DNA of 64,000 bases. Origin: Bacteroidia bacterium (GTDB taxonomy: Bacteria > Bacteroidota > Bacteroidia > Flavobacteriales > Flavobacteriaceae). Shown in pieces: positions 52,490 to 60,288 of the stretch. Positions within the stretch are counted from its first letter, which is position 1; each line of letters opens with the position of its first letter. Below the pieces are notes generated by a model that saw only the letters and a list, made by a program, of their open reading frames with translations, did not search any database and was not told where the DNA came from. The stretch spans positions 1-64,000 of the forward strand of contig JAUIBH010000010.1 of assembly GCA_030427985.1 (NCBI GenBank), read 5' to 3'. The position numbers and the translations under genes were made by a program.

Positions 52490-52783
52490 ATGAATCGTTT
52501 TATTCTTTCAGAAGCGGCCAAAAACGACCTTCAAGAAATTTATGATTTCGGAATCTATAAATTCGGTCATTCGCAGGCTGCCAAATATTTGGAAGGAATT
52601 CAAGTACATTTTGAAAAAATATCCAAAAATCCGGACATTGGAAGGCGCAGGAATGAGATAAAATTGGAATTATTTAGTTTTCCATATATGTCGCACATTA
52701 TTTTTTATCGAATTTTGCCCGACCGTATTAGGATTGTGAGGGTTTTACATGGCCGTCGTGATCTTCCAAAACACTTAAAATGA
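52490..52783 (+). CDS. parE: ParE/RelE-family toxin
   Basis: 97 residues. LSEAAKNDLQEIYDFGIYKFG, NPDIGRRRNEIKLELFSFPY and the C-terminal IVRVLHGRRDLPKHL are typical of ParE. With ParD it forms a type II addiction module at the extreme right of island B, where it would select against loss of the excised element. Confidence 0.88.
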   Translation: MNRFILSEAAKNDLQEIYDFGIYKFGHSQAAKYLEGIQVHFEKISKNPDIGRRRNEIKLELFSFPYMSHIIFYRILPDRIRIVRVLHGRRDLPKHLK

Positions 52784-52869
52784 AGCACAAATTTTTACAC
52801 CCCATTTGTGTCTCATACCACTTAAAACCCCGTAAACAGGAGATAGTTACTTCCTGCATCGGGAAGTAA
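52777..52869 (+). repeat. Right-end sequence of island B, homologous to that of island A
   Basis: From the last codons of parE to the attachment core. It aligns with 57111-57205: AAAATGAA, then an A/T and C-rich stretch, then GTAAACAGGAGATAGTT against ATAAACAGAAGACAATT, then the core. It includes the decamer TGTGTCTCAT (52807-52816) also present at the left end. Confidence 0.7.
52855..52869 (+). repeat. Attachment core between islands B and A
   Basis: TGCATCGGGAAGTAA codes Cys-Ile-Gly-Lys-stop, the conserved end of MnmE. It differs from 29401-29415 only at synonymous third positions and the stop. It serves as attR of island B and attL of island A. Confidence 0.85.
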
Positions 52870-53187
52870 ATCGAGTAAGTTATCTAATATCATCACAACG
52901 TAAGAAGCTTGGCTTACGTCATAAAAAGTAGAATAATCCATCACCGCTTTTAAAGGAATTTGTTTTTTAGATAGACTTGTAAAAATGGCAATGTTCCATT
53001 AAAGTAACCAATGGAACATTGTCATTCTTATACACCAAATACTATTGTCAAGACACTAAACCAGCTTAAGAACATCTTTCAGATGGAATGTTAATGGTAC
53101 AGAAACCCAAAAAATTTCATGGCCATGATACATTAATATTTAGTGCCATAATTACATCGAACCCATGTTATTTAATGTCATGTTGGG
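52870..53187. other. 318-bp gene-free interval with one long hairpin
   Basis: Contains a 17-bp inverted repeat with one mismatch, 52984-53000 and 53010-53026 (core ATGTTCCATT/AATGGAACAT), 9-nt loop. No T tract follows on either strand, so it is not a standard terminator. Otherwise nothing is recognised. Confidence 0.5.
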
Positions 53188-56100
53188 CTACTTCTTAATT
53201 AAGATCTTAAAGATTTTAATATCTCCCTGTTCAACTCTTAAGAAATAAACACCTCGGTCAAAACTTTGACCAAAGTTAATGACATCCTTAACAGAGTCGT
53301 TTTTCGTATATACCTTTCTTCCCCAAAGGTCAAATACATTTATATTCACTATTCCTTGTTCATTAAAGTTGATAAGATCGATCTTGAACTCATTCCATGT
53401 TGGATTAGGCCAAACCTTTACGTTTGGAGGGCCCTCAATTACTTTAATCTTAATAGTCGTGGCATCGGACATTCCATAATAATAGGAATTGACTTCGGCT
53501 ATTAATCCATAATTGAGACTTCCCAATTGGCTTGGAATTTCCATCTCATAATCTAAACTAGCTCTGGCAAAGGCTTTAACCGGAGTTTTAAATACTTCAA
53601 GATTTTCGATAAGATACCCATTATCATCTGTTTCGTTGGGCACTACAATAGGTTCACCATTGAGCAAAAATCTGATTTTGGCATTGCTCAAATCACCAAT
53701 TTCTCCACCTTGATCTTCTCCATTGTCTGTCAATAGTGCTTGTAATCTAAGGGTTACTGTACCTGAAGATGCTTGAACCACATAATTTTTTCTTCCAAAA
53801 AGAGATACCGTTGCATCCTCGGGTATAATCTCGAGTGTGGCTTGAGCCTCCTCTATGGAAGAATCCTTAAAAACCGCAGAAACCATCTTGGTGCCGGGTT
53901 CCAATAGACCACTATTTCCAGACTCCAACAGAGTTACTGTAATGCTCCCCGTTAGGTCTGTACCGCTGGGTGAAAGACTTACATCGCCATAGGCTTGACC
54001 ATCAATATAAATGGTTGCCATTTGTTCTCCCAATGCACAATTTCTATTTCCTCCAGGAATTTTTACACGTATGGTGACATCGTCAGAATATTGTTGAACT
54101 ACAGGTTCCACTGAAATTTCAGCAGTTTTGCCAATAAATGTTTCATTTAAAGGTGGGTTTTCACCATTTCGAATAACTGTATTCAAGTATTCTGCCATGG
54201 CCGGTTTTTCTGATCCATCGCATGGGTCCATGATATAGGCTTCCTGTGCTGTTCGCCATAGACCTGTTCTATAACCCCAGAGCGTTATTCCTATTACGGA
54301 CGGATGGTTCCAGTATAGGTCAAAAATACGCTCATATTCCGTGAGTTGAAAATTGTCCTGTTCTTCCTGTGTTCCATCATTGGTTCGAACACCATTTTCA
54401 TCCAAAGAAGCATCGCCATCAACATCCATTTCCGTTACCATAAGTGGTAAACCGGTTGAGGCCATAGTGTTTAAATTGTTTTCAAGGTTTGCAGTGGCAT
54501 CCTCAAAGGAACCATTCCCATACCTACGAGTGCTAAAGGAGTGTGCCTGCATACCAACCACATCAATTAGGTTGTCTTTCTTAAGCAGTTCAATGATCGC
54601 GACATATTCCTCTGTAAAAGCTGGCTCATTTTCTACTCGGTACTCATTGATCATGAGCTTTGTTTCACACGGAAAGTATTGTCTGGCCAGTTTAAAAGCA
54701 TTTACGATCCAATCATAAGGACCAGACTCTGTACCGAGTTCACCATTCAAGGATTTTAGTGCATTCACGTAATCTCCACTGGTATCATCTGTTGCATTGT
54801 TACCCTCGTTATTTGGTGGATCGTTGAGAATTTCGTTTACTACTTCCAAATACTCCAGTGTTTTTCTAGCATCCGAACTATTATCATAATGTTCTGCAAC
54901 CGCTTGAAACCACTCTTTGATTTGTATCACTTTTTCTTCATCACTCAAAGGTTTTAACCAAGTGGGTTGTTGATTGCCCCACAGGAGCACATGAAATCGA
55001 AACGGAAATCCATTCTGGGCAGCAAAGGCACGAGCTTCATCAAGTGCGGACCAATTGAACATCCCTTCAGTGGTTTCCACACTACCCCATTTGCCAGCAT
55101 TCTCTGGTGTTATTTGGTTAAAATATTTATCAATATAGGGATCGTTGGGATCATAGACCGTTCCTAAAAATTTATTTTTACCTGCAGCAATTGGTTGTTG
55201 ATCTGCTGGTGGAGCGTATAAGGTTTCACCACATATAGGTTGCACATTGACCTCATCTAAAAAATAGGTGTTCGCCAAAAGTCCCATATTGAAAACCACA
55301 CGGGAAGATGTTGAGGTGGCCACAAAGGACCATTCAATTAACCCATATTCAGTATCGGTGAAAAAATAGGGACTGTATGCTATATCCGAATTTCCATTTT
55401 CGTCATCTTTAGCTGAAAGTTGCACTGTAGTGTTTTCGGCGGATAGTGACTTTGCAAAAGCTTTAAACCGATATGTTGCTCCTGGTGTAGTGGGAAAAGC
55501 ATCACTGACCAATTGTACTTCGAAGGTTTGACCATCCTCCTCCACTTCAACCTTTACAGCCCTATTGCCTTCATATACATCAGAAGCCTCTGTAGTTGAC
55601 AAAAGAGACTCTGCTCCATTAAATTTATTCCAATTATTGAAATCATCACCACTTCCTTGTTCAAAGCCAGGATTTAGTAATAAGTTTGGTTCATCAAAAT
55701 CAGGCTCGATCATTTCCATGGCATCGATCAAGTAGGTATTGGTTGAACCTCCAATATCGAGGGCAATTCTAACATTGGAACTACTCGCTGTGAAAGACCA
55801 TGACATTTGACCCCAATCCGTAGGCACAACTTGACTTGCACCATATGACAAATCCGATCCGTCTTGGTCCTTAATAGTAACCCTAACAGTTTTGCCGGGC
55901 TCGGATGCATTAATGAACATAGAAAATGTGTAGGTAGCTCCCACTAGAACGGGAATAGCATCACTTACAAATTGCAGGTCATAAGGATTTCCATCTGATT
56001 CTACTGTAGCCTTCATAGCACGTGCCCCATCGTATACTTCGGAGGGATCAGTTGTCTCAACCATAAAATCTGCCCCATTGAATTTGCTCCAACTATTAAA

Positions 56101-56667
56101 ATCATTGCCGCTTCCTAGTTCTAGACTTGGGTTGGGCACTATATTCTCACCTTCAACAGGTGGGCCAACCATCTCCATATTATCAAGGAAATAGGTATTG
56201 GCCTGCGCTCCTAAATCCAGCACCATTCTGGTGGCGGTATCATTTGCAGTAAACGTCCAAGATAATTGTGTCCAATCATCTGATATGGTATAATTTGCAG
56301 AATATAAAGCGTTGGGATTGGTTGAAAATCGAATTTCTGTACCTGCTGTTTCAGCCTTTACGAAAATGGTAAATGTGTAACTTTGCCCTATCACCGTTGA
56401 AACAGGGTCACTTACCAACTGTACATCCCAAGGGTTTCCTGCTACGCCAACCACTGCTTTCAGAGCTCTGGCCCCTTCTTGCACCTCATCGGCTACTGTG
56501 GTTTGCAATAGGGCATCCGCACCATTGAATTTAGACCAATTCGTAAACGTATCTCCAGTGCCTACTTCAAAACTTGGGTTAGGAATCAGGTTTTGGGCAC
56601 TTACCCATGTGATACAAAAAAGGAGCAAAAGAGTGGCTTTCCATTTTAAAAAGTAATTTTTTTTCAT
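53188..56667 (-). CDS. Multidomain GH10 endo-1,4-beta-xylanase, T9SS-secreted
   Basis: 1159 residues with a signal peptide (1-24). Three consecutive CBM4_9-like carbohydrate-binding repeats (about 25-175, 176-330 and 331-485) each start with a NPSFE-like motif and WSKFNGAD or similar. A GH10 catalytic domain (about 490-840) has the acid/base Glu in EVVNEILND (about 612) and the nucleophile Glu in VTEMDVDG (about 746). Ig-like modules follow, and the last 80 residues (VWPNPTWNEFKIDL to FKILIKK) are a type IX sorting domain. It degrades xylan outside the cell. Confidence 0.92.
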   Translation of the reverse strand: MKKNYFLKWKATLLLLFCITWVSAQNLIPNPSFEVGTGDTFTNWSKFNGADALLQTTVADEVQEGARALKAVVGVAGNPWDVQLVSDPVSTVIGQSYTFTIFVKAETAGTEIRFSTNPNALYSANYTISDDWTQLSWTFTANDTATRMVLDLGAQANTYFLDNMEMVGPPVEGENIVPNPSLELGSGNDFNSWSKFNGADFMVETTDPSEVYDGARAMKATVESDGNPYDLQFVSDAIPVLVGATYTFSMFINASEPGKTVRVTIKDQDGSDLSYGASQVVPTDWGQMSWSFTASSSNVRIALDIGGSTNTYLIDAMEMIEPDFDEPNLLLNPGFEQGSGDDFNNWNKFNGAESLLSTTEASDVYEGNRAVKVEVEEDGQTFEVQLVSDAFPTTPGATYRFKAFAKSLSAENTTVQLSAKDDENGNSDIAYSPYFFTDTEYGLIEWSFVATSTSSRVVFNMGLLANTYFLDEVNVQPICGETLYAPPADQQPIAAGKNKFLGTVYDPNDPYIDKYFNQITPENAGKWGSVETTEGMFNWSALDEARAFAAQNGFPFRFHVLLWGNQQPTWLKPLSDEEKVIQIKEWFQAVAEHYDNSSDARKTLEYLEVVNEILNDPPNNEGNNATDDTSGDYVNALKSLNGELGTESGPYDWIVNAFKLARQYFPCETKLMINEYRVENEPAFTEEYVAIIELLKKDNLIDVVGMQAHSFSTRRYGNGSFEDATANLENNLNTMASTGLPLMVTEMDVDGDASLDENGVRTNDGTQEEQDNFQLTEYERIFDLYWNHPSVIGITLWGYRTGLWRTAQEAYIMDPCDGSEKPAMAEYLNTVIRNGENPPLNETFIGKTAEISVEPVVQQYSDDVTIRVKIPGGNRNCALGEQMATIYIDGQAYGDVSLSPSGTDLTGSITVTLLESGNSGLLEPGTKMVSAVFKDSSIEEAQATLEIIPEDATVSLFGRKNYVVQASSGTVTLRLQALLTDNGEDQGGEIGDLSNAKIRFLLNGEPIVVPNETDDNGYLIENLEVFKTPVKAFARASLDYEMEIPSQLGSLNYGLIAEVNSYYYGMSDATTIKIKVIEGPPNVKVWPNPTWNEFKIDLINFNEQGIVNINVFDLWGRKVYTKNDSVKDVINFGQSFDRGVYFLRVEQGDIKIFKILIKK

Positions 56668-56901
56668 GCGTGAGGTTTTAAGTTAATAATGAGAAAGGCT
56701 GTTTAAACAATTTGATCATAAATCAATTATACCTCTCACCTCATAAATTACATTTTTAAGCTTTAAAACTATAGAACAAATGTTTCATGGTTACGTAATT
56801 TTGATGCATTTACTATAAAAATCTCAAAATATCACCTCTTTTATTTCATATAATATAGATATTGACCGCCTGTTTTAACAAAGTGAAAATCGAACACCCT
56901 T

Positions 56902-57009
56902 GAACAAGTAGTCTTAACTGAGTACCTAACAAGTGATAAGGTAATGCGAGATTCATTTGGACAGCATCCGATATATCGTGAGAAAGTCATTGTCTATATA
57001 AGGTCTTAA
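56902..57009 (+). pseudogene. Decayed ParD antitoxin gene
   Basis: Reading frame EQVVLTEYLTSDKVMRDSFG... to a TAA at 57007 aligns without gaps to residues 15-49 of the intact ParD at 52268, with 16 of 35 identical, including HxIYREKVI. The start region is broken by an upstream stop, and the partner toxin has been almost entirely deleted. It occupies the same place relative to its attachment core as the intact module does in island B. Confidence 0.75.
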
Positions 57010-57110
57010 TTTAAAAATAGAGGAACAGTTGTAGAAGCGTTTGTTCGTTCAAAATATTAGTGGTTCAAAACATTTTCTCCTAATAATTATGAACAATAAA
57101 ATATCCTGTC

Positions 57111-57205
57111 AAAATGAAATCTAAATTTAACCCTCCCCTTTTTTGGGTATCATAAAACTTATAAACAGAAGACAATTGCTTTATCTTTCTTGCATCGGAA
57201 AGTAA
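57111..57205 (+). repeat. Right-end sequence of island A
   Basis: Homologous to 52777-52869: starts with AAAATGAAATC and contains ATAAACAGAAGACAATT, then the attachment core. The alignment is about 65 percent by eye, with a 7-nt length difference just before the core. Confidence 0.65.
57191..57205 (+). repeat. Attachment core at the island-chromosome junction
   Basis: TGCATCGGAAAGTAA again spells Cys-Ile-Gly-Lys-stop. It is probably the original 3' end of mnmE, displaced 27.8 kb from the rest of the gene. Confidence 0.8.
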
Positions 57206-57207
57206 CA

Positions 57208-57840
57208 TTAATTCACCTTGCCCAACCGATTTGTACGTAACAAAACCATTTGTAAAACAACAAATCCTATAATCACAAGAAATACCAATTCCACTTTAGA
57301 AAGTAACGCATTCATCCCCAACGCTCGATTGGAACGTTCTGTCATTTGACCGCCTTCTGCGAATTGAACGCCTTCCAAATCGTCCAAATTTTTTCTTATC
57401 TCCAACAATTCTGTTTGAATATCTTTCCGAGTAGTTCCTGCGGATTCTTTTTGATGAAGCAGCTTATCCTCAAGTGAGGTCAATTCCACATAGTTTTTTC
57501 GTAAATCAAAAAAGAAACCAGCCTCATTATGGGTCAATTTGGTTTCTCCAAAACGAGACAGCAAGCTGGCAATGGAATCGTTTGTGGCTTCAAAGAAGCC
57601 ATGGCTATCTTCAAGGGAGAGTTCTTTTTGATAAAACAGCCCACTCAATTGATAAATGTAATCTTGGGCCACTACGCGATCATTGTATACAGAATTTACC
57701 GTATTTTGGGTTCTTAGAATATATCCGTAATCCATTACGTTGGCCACCATTATGAGCATAAATGAAGTTGCCAGAACCAAAATTAAACGTAGTCGTTGCT
57801 TTTTTTTGGAACTTTTGGATGTAATGATTTTTTTTAACAC
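57208..57840 (-). CDS. Membrane protein with MCP-like four-helix-bundle domain
   Basis: 210 residues. Membrane helices at about 19-38 (LILVLATSFMLIMVANVMDY) and 183-202 flank a periplasmic helical region (about 45-180, RTQNTVNSVYNDRVVAQDYIYQL), the pattern of MCP four-helix-bundle sensor domains. There is no signalling output domain. It may sense for another protein (inference). It is the first chromosomal gene after the island junction and reads towards it. Confidence 0.72.
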   Translation of the reverse strand: MLKKIITSKSSKKKQRLRLILVLATSFMLIMVANVMDYGYILRTQNTVNSVYNDRVVAQDYIYQLSGLFYQKELSLEDSHGFFEATNDSIASLLSRFGETKLTHNEAGFFFDLRKNYVELTSLEDKLLHQKESAGTTRKDIQTELLEIRKNLDDLEGVQFAEGGQMTERSNRALGMNALLSKVELVFLVIIGFVVLQMVLLRTNRLGKVN

Positions 57841-57891
57841 GGCTATCTATTTTTTCCTATCGCATCTATTTATTTGAAATTCTAAAAATAA

Positions 57892-57944
57892 GCCCAGCTC
57901 CCATACCCCCTAATCGAGCAAATCTTGGAATACAGAAGCTGGGC
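57892..57944 (-). terminator. Possible terminator downstream of the 57974 gene
   Basis: GCCCAGCT (57892-57899) and AGCTGGGC (57937-57944) are perfect 8-bp arms around a 37-nt loop. On the minus strand the second arm is followed by TTATTTTTAG. The loop is long, so this is weak. Confidence 0.4.
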
Positions 57945-57973
57945 AAAACACCAATCAATCAATTAACTGCTAC

Positions 57974-58318
57974 TTACGCTTTTATCAATTCTCCAGAAGC
58001 TACAGCCTCTTTAAAATCGGCTCCTACTTGCCAGTGGCTTCCAAAGAAACGGCCGCCATCAGCTCGCTTGATTTTAACTTCCAGGGTACCATCTTTCTTT
58101 TCCTTCACAGAAGTGACCACAACTTTGTTGCCTTCCACCCTTTTATAGTTTGCAATTCCGCCACGTTTAATGATGAAATTGGCTCTGGGAAAATCTATAT
58201 GTTCATATTGTGGGGCATCTGGTCTTCCTATTTCAAAAACATCTCCTACAGACACCTCTTGGGCATTAAGACTAAACGCTCCAATCATAAACGCTACTAC
58301 TAAAACATATTTACTCAT
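57974..58318 (-). CDS. Small secreted protein, unknown
   Basis: 114 residues with a clear signal peptide (MSKYVLVVAFMIGAFSLNAQ). The mature part, FEIGRPDAPQYEHIDFPRANFIIKRGG and VTSVKEKKDGTLEVKIKRADGGRFFG, looks like a small beta-rich domain. No family is recognised. It lies 35 bp after the Rnk/GreA-like gene on the same strand and could share its sigma-54 promoter. Confidence 0.7.
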   Translation of the reverse strand: MSKYVLVVAFMIGAFSLNAQEVSVGDVFEIGRPDAPQYEHIDFPRANFIIKRGGIANYKRVEGNKVVVTSVKEKKDGTLEVKIKRADGGRFFGSHWQVGADFKEAVASGELIKA

Positions 58319-58353
58319 ATCTCAAATTAATTTAGGGTTATACAAAATTTATG

Positions 58354-58776
58354 TTATCCATTTTTTGTGGAATAGCTCATCCTATCGTTGGTCCCTATCC
58401 ATTCCACTTGTTCTATTGTAATCTGGTCAGAACCGTTGGGAAGTTTAACATGGTCCCCTACTGAACGACCGATCAATGCAGCTCCAAGAATGCTTCGTAC
58501 CGAAACTTTTTTGTCATCATTTACCTCCATAGGCTCAAGCACCAGTTGAAAGGTTTGTTTTTTTCCAGACCTCTCGGATACTGTTACCATGGAATGTAGA
58601 CCCACAATACCTTCGGGCAATTCAGAGCTGTCACAAATTTTCGCATGGTCCACGCTCATTTTAAGCATATCCCAAGCTTCATTCTGGAGATAATCATGGT
58701 AATACTTGTGAAAGTTCAATATCTTCTTAAGCGCCAAATAATCCGTTTTTTCCATAATTACATCTCCAAACTTCAT
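58354..58776 (-). CDS. Rnk/GreA C-terminal-domain protein
   Basis: 140 residues from the ATG at 58776 (a second start is at 58755). The C-terminal part (about 60-135, GLHSMVTVSERSGKKQTFQLVL, then SILGAALIGRSVGDHVKLP) is the FKBP-like domain of GreA/GreB. The long N-terminal coiled coil of GreA is missing, so it is closer to Rnk-type RNA polymerase secondary-channel proteins. A sigma-54-like promoter lies at 58851-58864. Confidence 0.82.
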   Translation of the reverse strand: MKFGDVIMEKTDYLALKKILNFHKYYHDYLQNEAWDMLKMSVDHAKICDSSELPEGIVGLHSMVTVSERSGKKQTFQLVLEPMEVNDDKKVSVRSILGAALIGRSVGDHVKLPNGSDQITIEQVEWIGTNDRMSYSTKNG

Positions 58777-58850
58777 GACTTGGATTTAGGGCTTTTGGTT
58801 CTAATGCATGACACAAAAATTAGCATGGCTATTCTATTTGCCCTAATAAG

Positions 58851-58864
58851 GCAAAGCGTATGCC
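58851..58864 (-). promoter_or_regulatory. Sigma-54 type promoter of the Rnk/GreA-like gene
   Basis: On the minus strand GGCATACGCTTTGC places GG and GC at the exact -24/-12 spacing (consensus TGGCACn5TTGC; only C to T at position six differs in the box). The start would be near 58840, 64 nt before the ATG. It lies 90-120 bp downstream of the enhancer-like repeats. Confidence 0.6.
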
Positions 58865-58953
58865 GAAAAATCCATACAATTTCATACTGAACACAAAGTG
58901 TTGTATATCAGTAAATTATAGATTAGTTTGAAATTATAAAGAATAATAGAGGT

Positions 58954-58987
58954 GGGGAATTTTTACCCATGCGGGGAATTTTTACCC
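58954..58987 (-). promoter_or_regulatory. Tandem enhancer-like sites for an NtrC-type activator
   Basis: GGGGAATTTTTACCC occurs twice, at 58954-58968 and 58973-58987, 19 bp apart. Each is an imperfect palindrome (GGGnAA/TTnCCC). The spacing puts both on nearly the same helix face. They follow the regulator gene's stop by 2 bp and precede a sigma-54 promoter. Confidence 0.6.
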
Positions 58988-58989
58988 GA

Positions 58990-60282
58990 TTATTTAAGCT
59001 TTTCGCGAAGTGTTTTGCGATCTATTCCCAAAATATTTGCTGCTTGGGTTTTGTTGTTTCCGGTTGAGGCCAATACTTTTTGGATGTATTCCTTTTCCAC
59101 CTGTCTTAAGGGTTTGAGAGACTCCTCAGGGAAATCAATTTTAAACTTGACCTGCTCTGGAAGGTGTTTTACGGTTACCTGTCCATCACACATAATCACC
59201 GCACGCTGAATGATGTTTTCCAATTCCCGAATATTGCCTGGCCAAGAATAGCGTTGTAGCACTTCAACAGCTTCTGGGGTAATGCTCACCAATCTATCCC
59301 TATATTCCACGCCATATTTTTGGAGGAATTTGTTGACCAAAAGGGGAATGTCCGATATTCGCTCACGTAAGGGCGGTACTTTTATGGACACAACGGTTAA
59401 ACGGTAATACAAATCTTCCCTGAAATGCTTCCCCGCTATCATTTCTTCCAAATTACTGTTGGTGGCCGCAAGGATTCTGACATTGAGTTTTTCGGGTTTT
59501 TGGGCGCCAACTTTAATTACTTCCTTTTCTTGAAGGACCCGAAGTAATTTTCCTTGCACTGCCAATGAAGCATTTCCTATTTCATCCAAAAAAATGGTCC
59601 CGTTGTTTGCTGCTTGAAAAAAACCATTTCGGGTTTCGTTCGCCCCGGTAAAGGCACCTTTGGTGTATCCAAAAAGCTCCGCTTCCAATAGATTTTCGGG
59701 AATGGCACCACAATTGACAGCAATAAACGGCGCTCTGGAGAATCTGCCAGAATAGTGAATGGCACGGGCCACAAGCTCCTTTCCTGTTCCACTCTCACCC
59801 TGAATCAGAACCGTGGCATGGTTGTCCTTTACCCGCTCAATGATTTCCGTAATATCTTCAAAAGCTTCCGAAGCACCTATCATTTCTCCATATGCCTTTG
59901 GGAGTTGTGATGTTGATTTTAAATCCCTGTTTTCAACGGCTTCTTCGAGTTCTGTTTTAGTGAAAGGTTTGGTCAAATATTCCGTTGCCCCAGATTTAAT
60001 AACGCTCATGGCATCATCAATGGAAGGAAAACCTGTCACCACAAGTTTGGGCATATCGGGGAAATGTTCTGCTGTATACTTTATCAACTCAATACCGTTT
60101 ATTCCAGGCATATTGATATCTGTAATCAAGAGGTCTATTTCGGTATCCTTTAAAATATATAGTGCCTCTTTAACCGATACAGCGCTATAGGTATGGTAGT
60201 GCATTCCATTAAGGTGTCTTTGGAGCAGTTCCAAAATTTGGATATCGTCATCTACCAGTAAAATATTTTCCTTTTTCAGCAT
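58990..60282 (-). CDS. Sigma-54-dependent response regulator, NtrC family
   Basis: 430 residues. A receiver domain (1-120, with the phosphorylated Asp in LLITDINMPG) is followed by an AAA+ domain (Walker A GESGTGKE, the sigma-54-contacting GAFTGA loop, Walker B IFLDEIG) and a Fis-type HTH (KTQAANILGIDRKTLREKL). It activates sigma-54 promoters in an ATP-dependent manner. Its kinase is the next upstream gene, 6 bp away. Confidence 0.95.
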   Translation of the reverse strand: MLKKENILLVDDDIQILELLQRHLNGMHYHTYSAVSVKEALYILKDTEIDLLITDINMPGINGIELIKYTAEHFPDMPKLVVTGFPSIDDAMSVIKSGATEYLTKPFTKTELEEAVENRDLKSTSQLPKAYGEMIGASEAFEDITEIIERVKDNHATVLIQGESGTGKELVARAIHYSGRFSRAPFIAVNCGAIPENLLEAELFGYTKGAFTGANETRNGFFQAANNGTIFLDEIGNASLAVQGKLLRVLQEKEVIKVGAQKPEKLNVRILAATNSNLEEMIAGKHFREDLYYRLTVVSIKVPPLRERISDIPLLVNKFLQKYGVEYRDRLVSITPEAVEVLQRYSWPGNIRELENIIQRAVIMCDGQVTVKHLPEQVKFKIDFPEESLKPLRQVEKEYIQKVLASTGNNKTQAANILGIDRKTLREKLK

Positions 60283-60288
60283 GCGATT

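Larger units (their letters stand above)
29416..52869 (+). mobile_element. Island B: integrative mobilizable element in mnmE
   Basis: A 23.5-kb block between two mnmE-type attachment cores. It carries a tyrosine integrase, excisionase-like HTH, VapE-like helicase, iteron-like array, primase, MobC and relaxase at the left, then arsenic and metal operons, a type IIG restriction-modification enzyme, an AraC/TonB-receptor pair and ParDE at the right. No conjugation ATPase or pilus genes were seen, so transfer would need a helper element. Confidence 0.85.
52870..57205 (+). mobile_element. Island A: integrase-less element flanked by mnmE-type att cores
   Basis: A 4.3-kb segment between the second and third attachment cores. 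It contains a GH10 xylanase gene, a decayed ParD gene and a right end homologous to island B's, but no recombinase. It looks like a cis-mobilizable element or relic that the island B integrase could still move. Confidence 0.65.
56668..57207. other. 540-bp interval: xylanase upstream region and island A right end
   Basis: The xylanase promoter should lie in the first 200 bp (on the minus strand); I cannot pin it down. The second half holds the ParD remnant (56902-57009) and the homologous right end with attachment core (57111-57205). No intact gene. Confidence 0.6.

Noticed and set aside
55620-56600. Possible tandem repeats or a CRISPR-like array in the xylanase region
   Set aside because: The recurring NPSFE/FNGAD segments are three protein domains of about 150 residues with diverged DNA, not short identical repeats with spacers.
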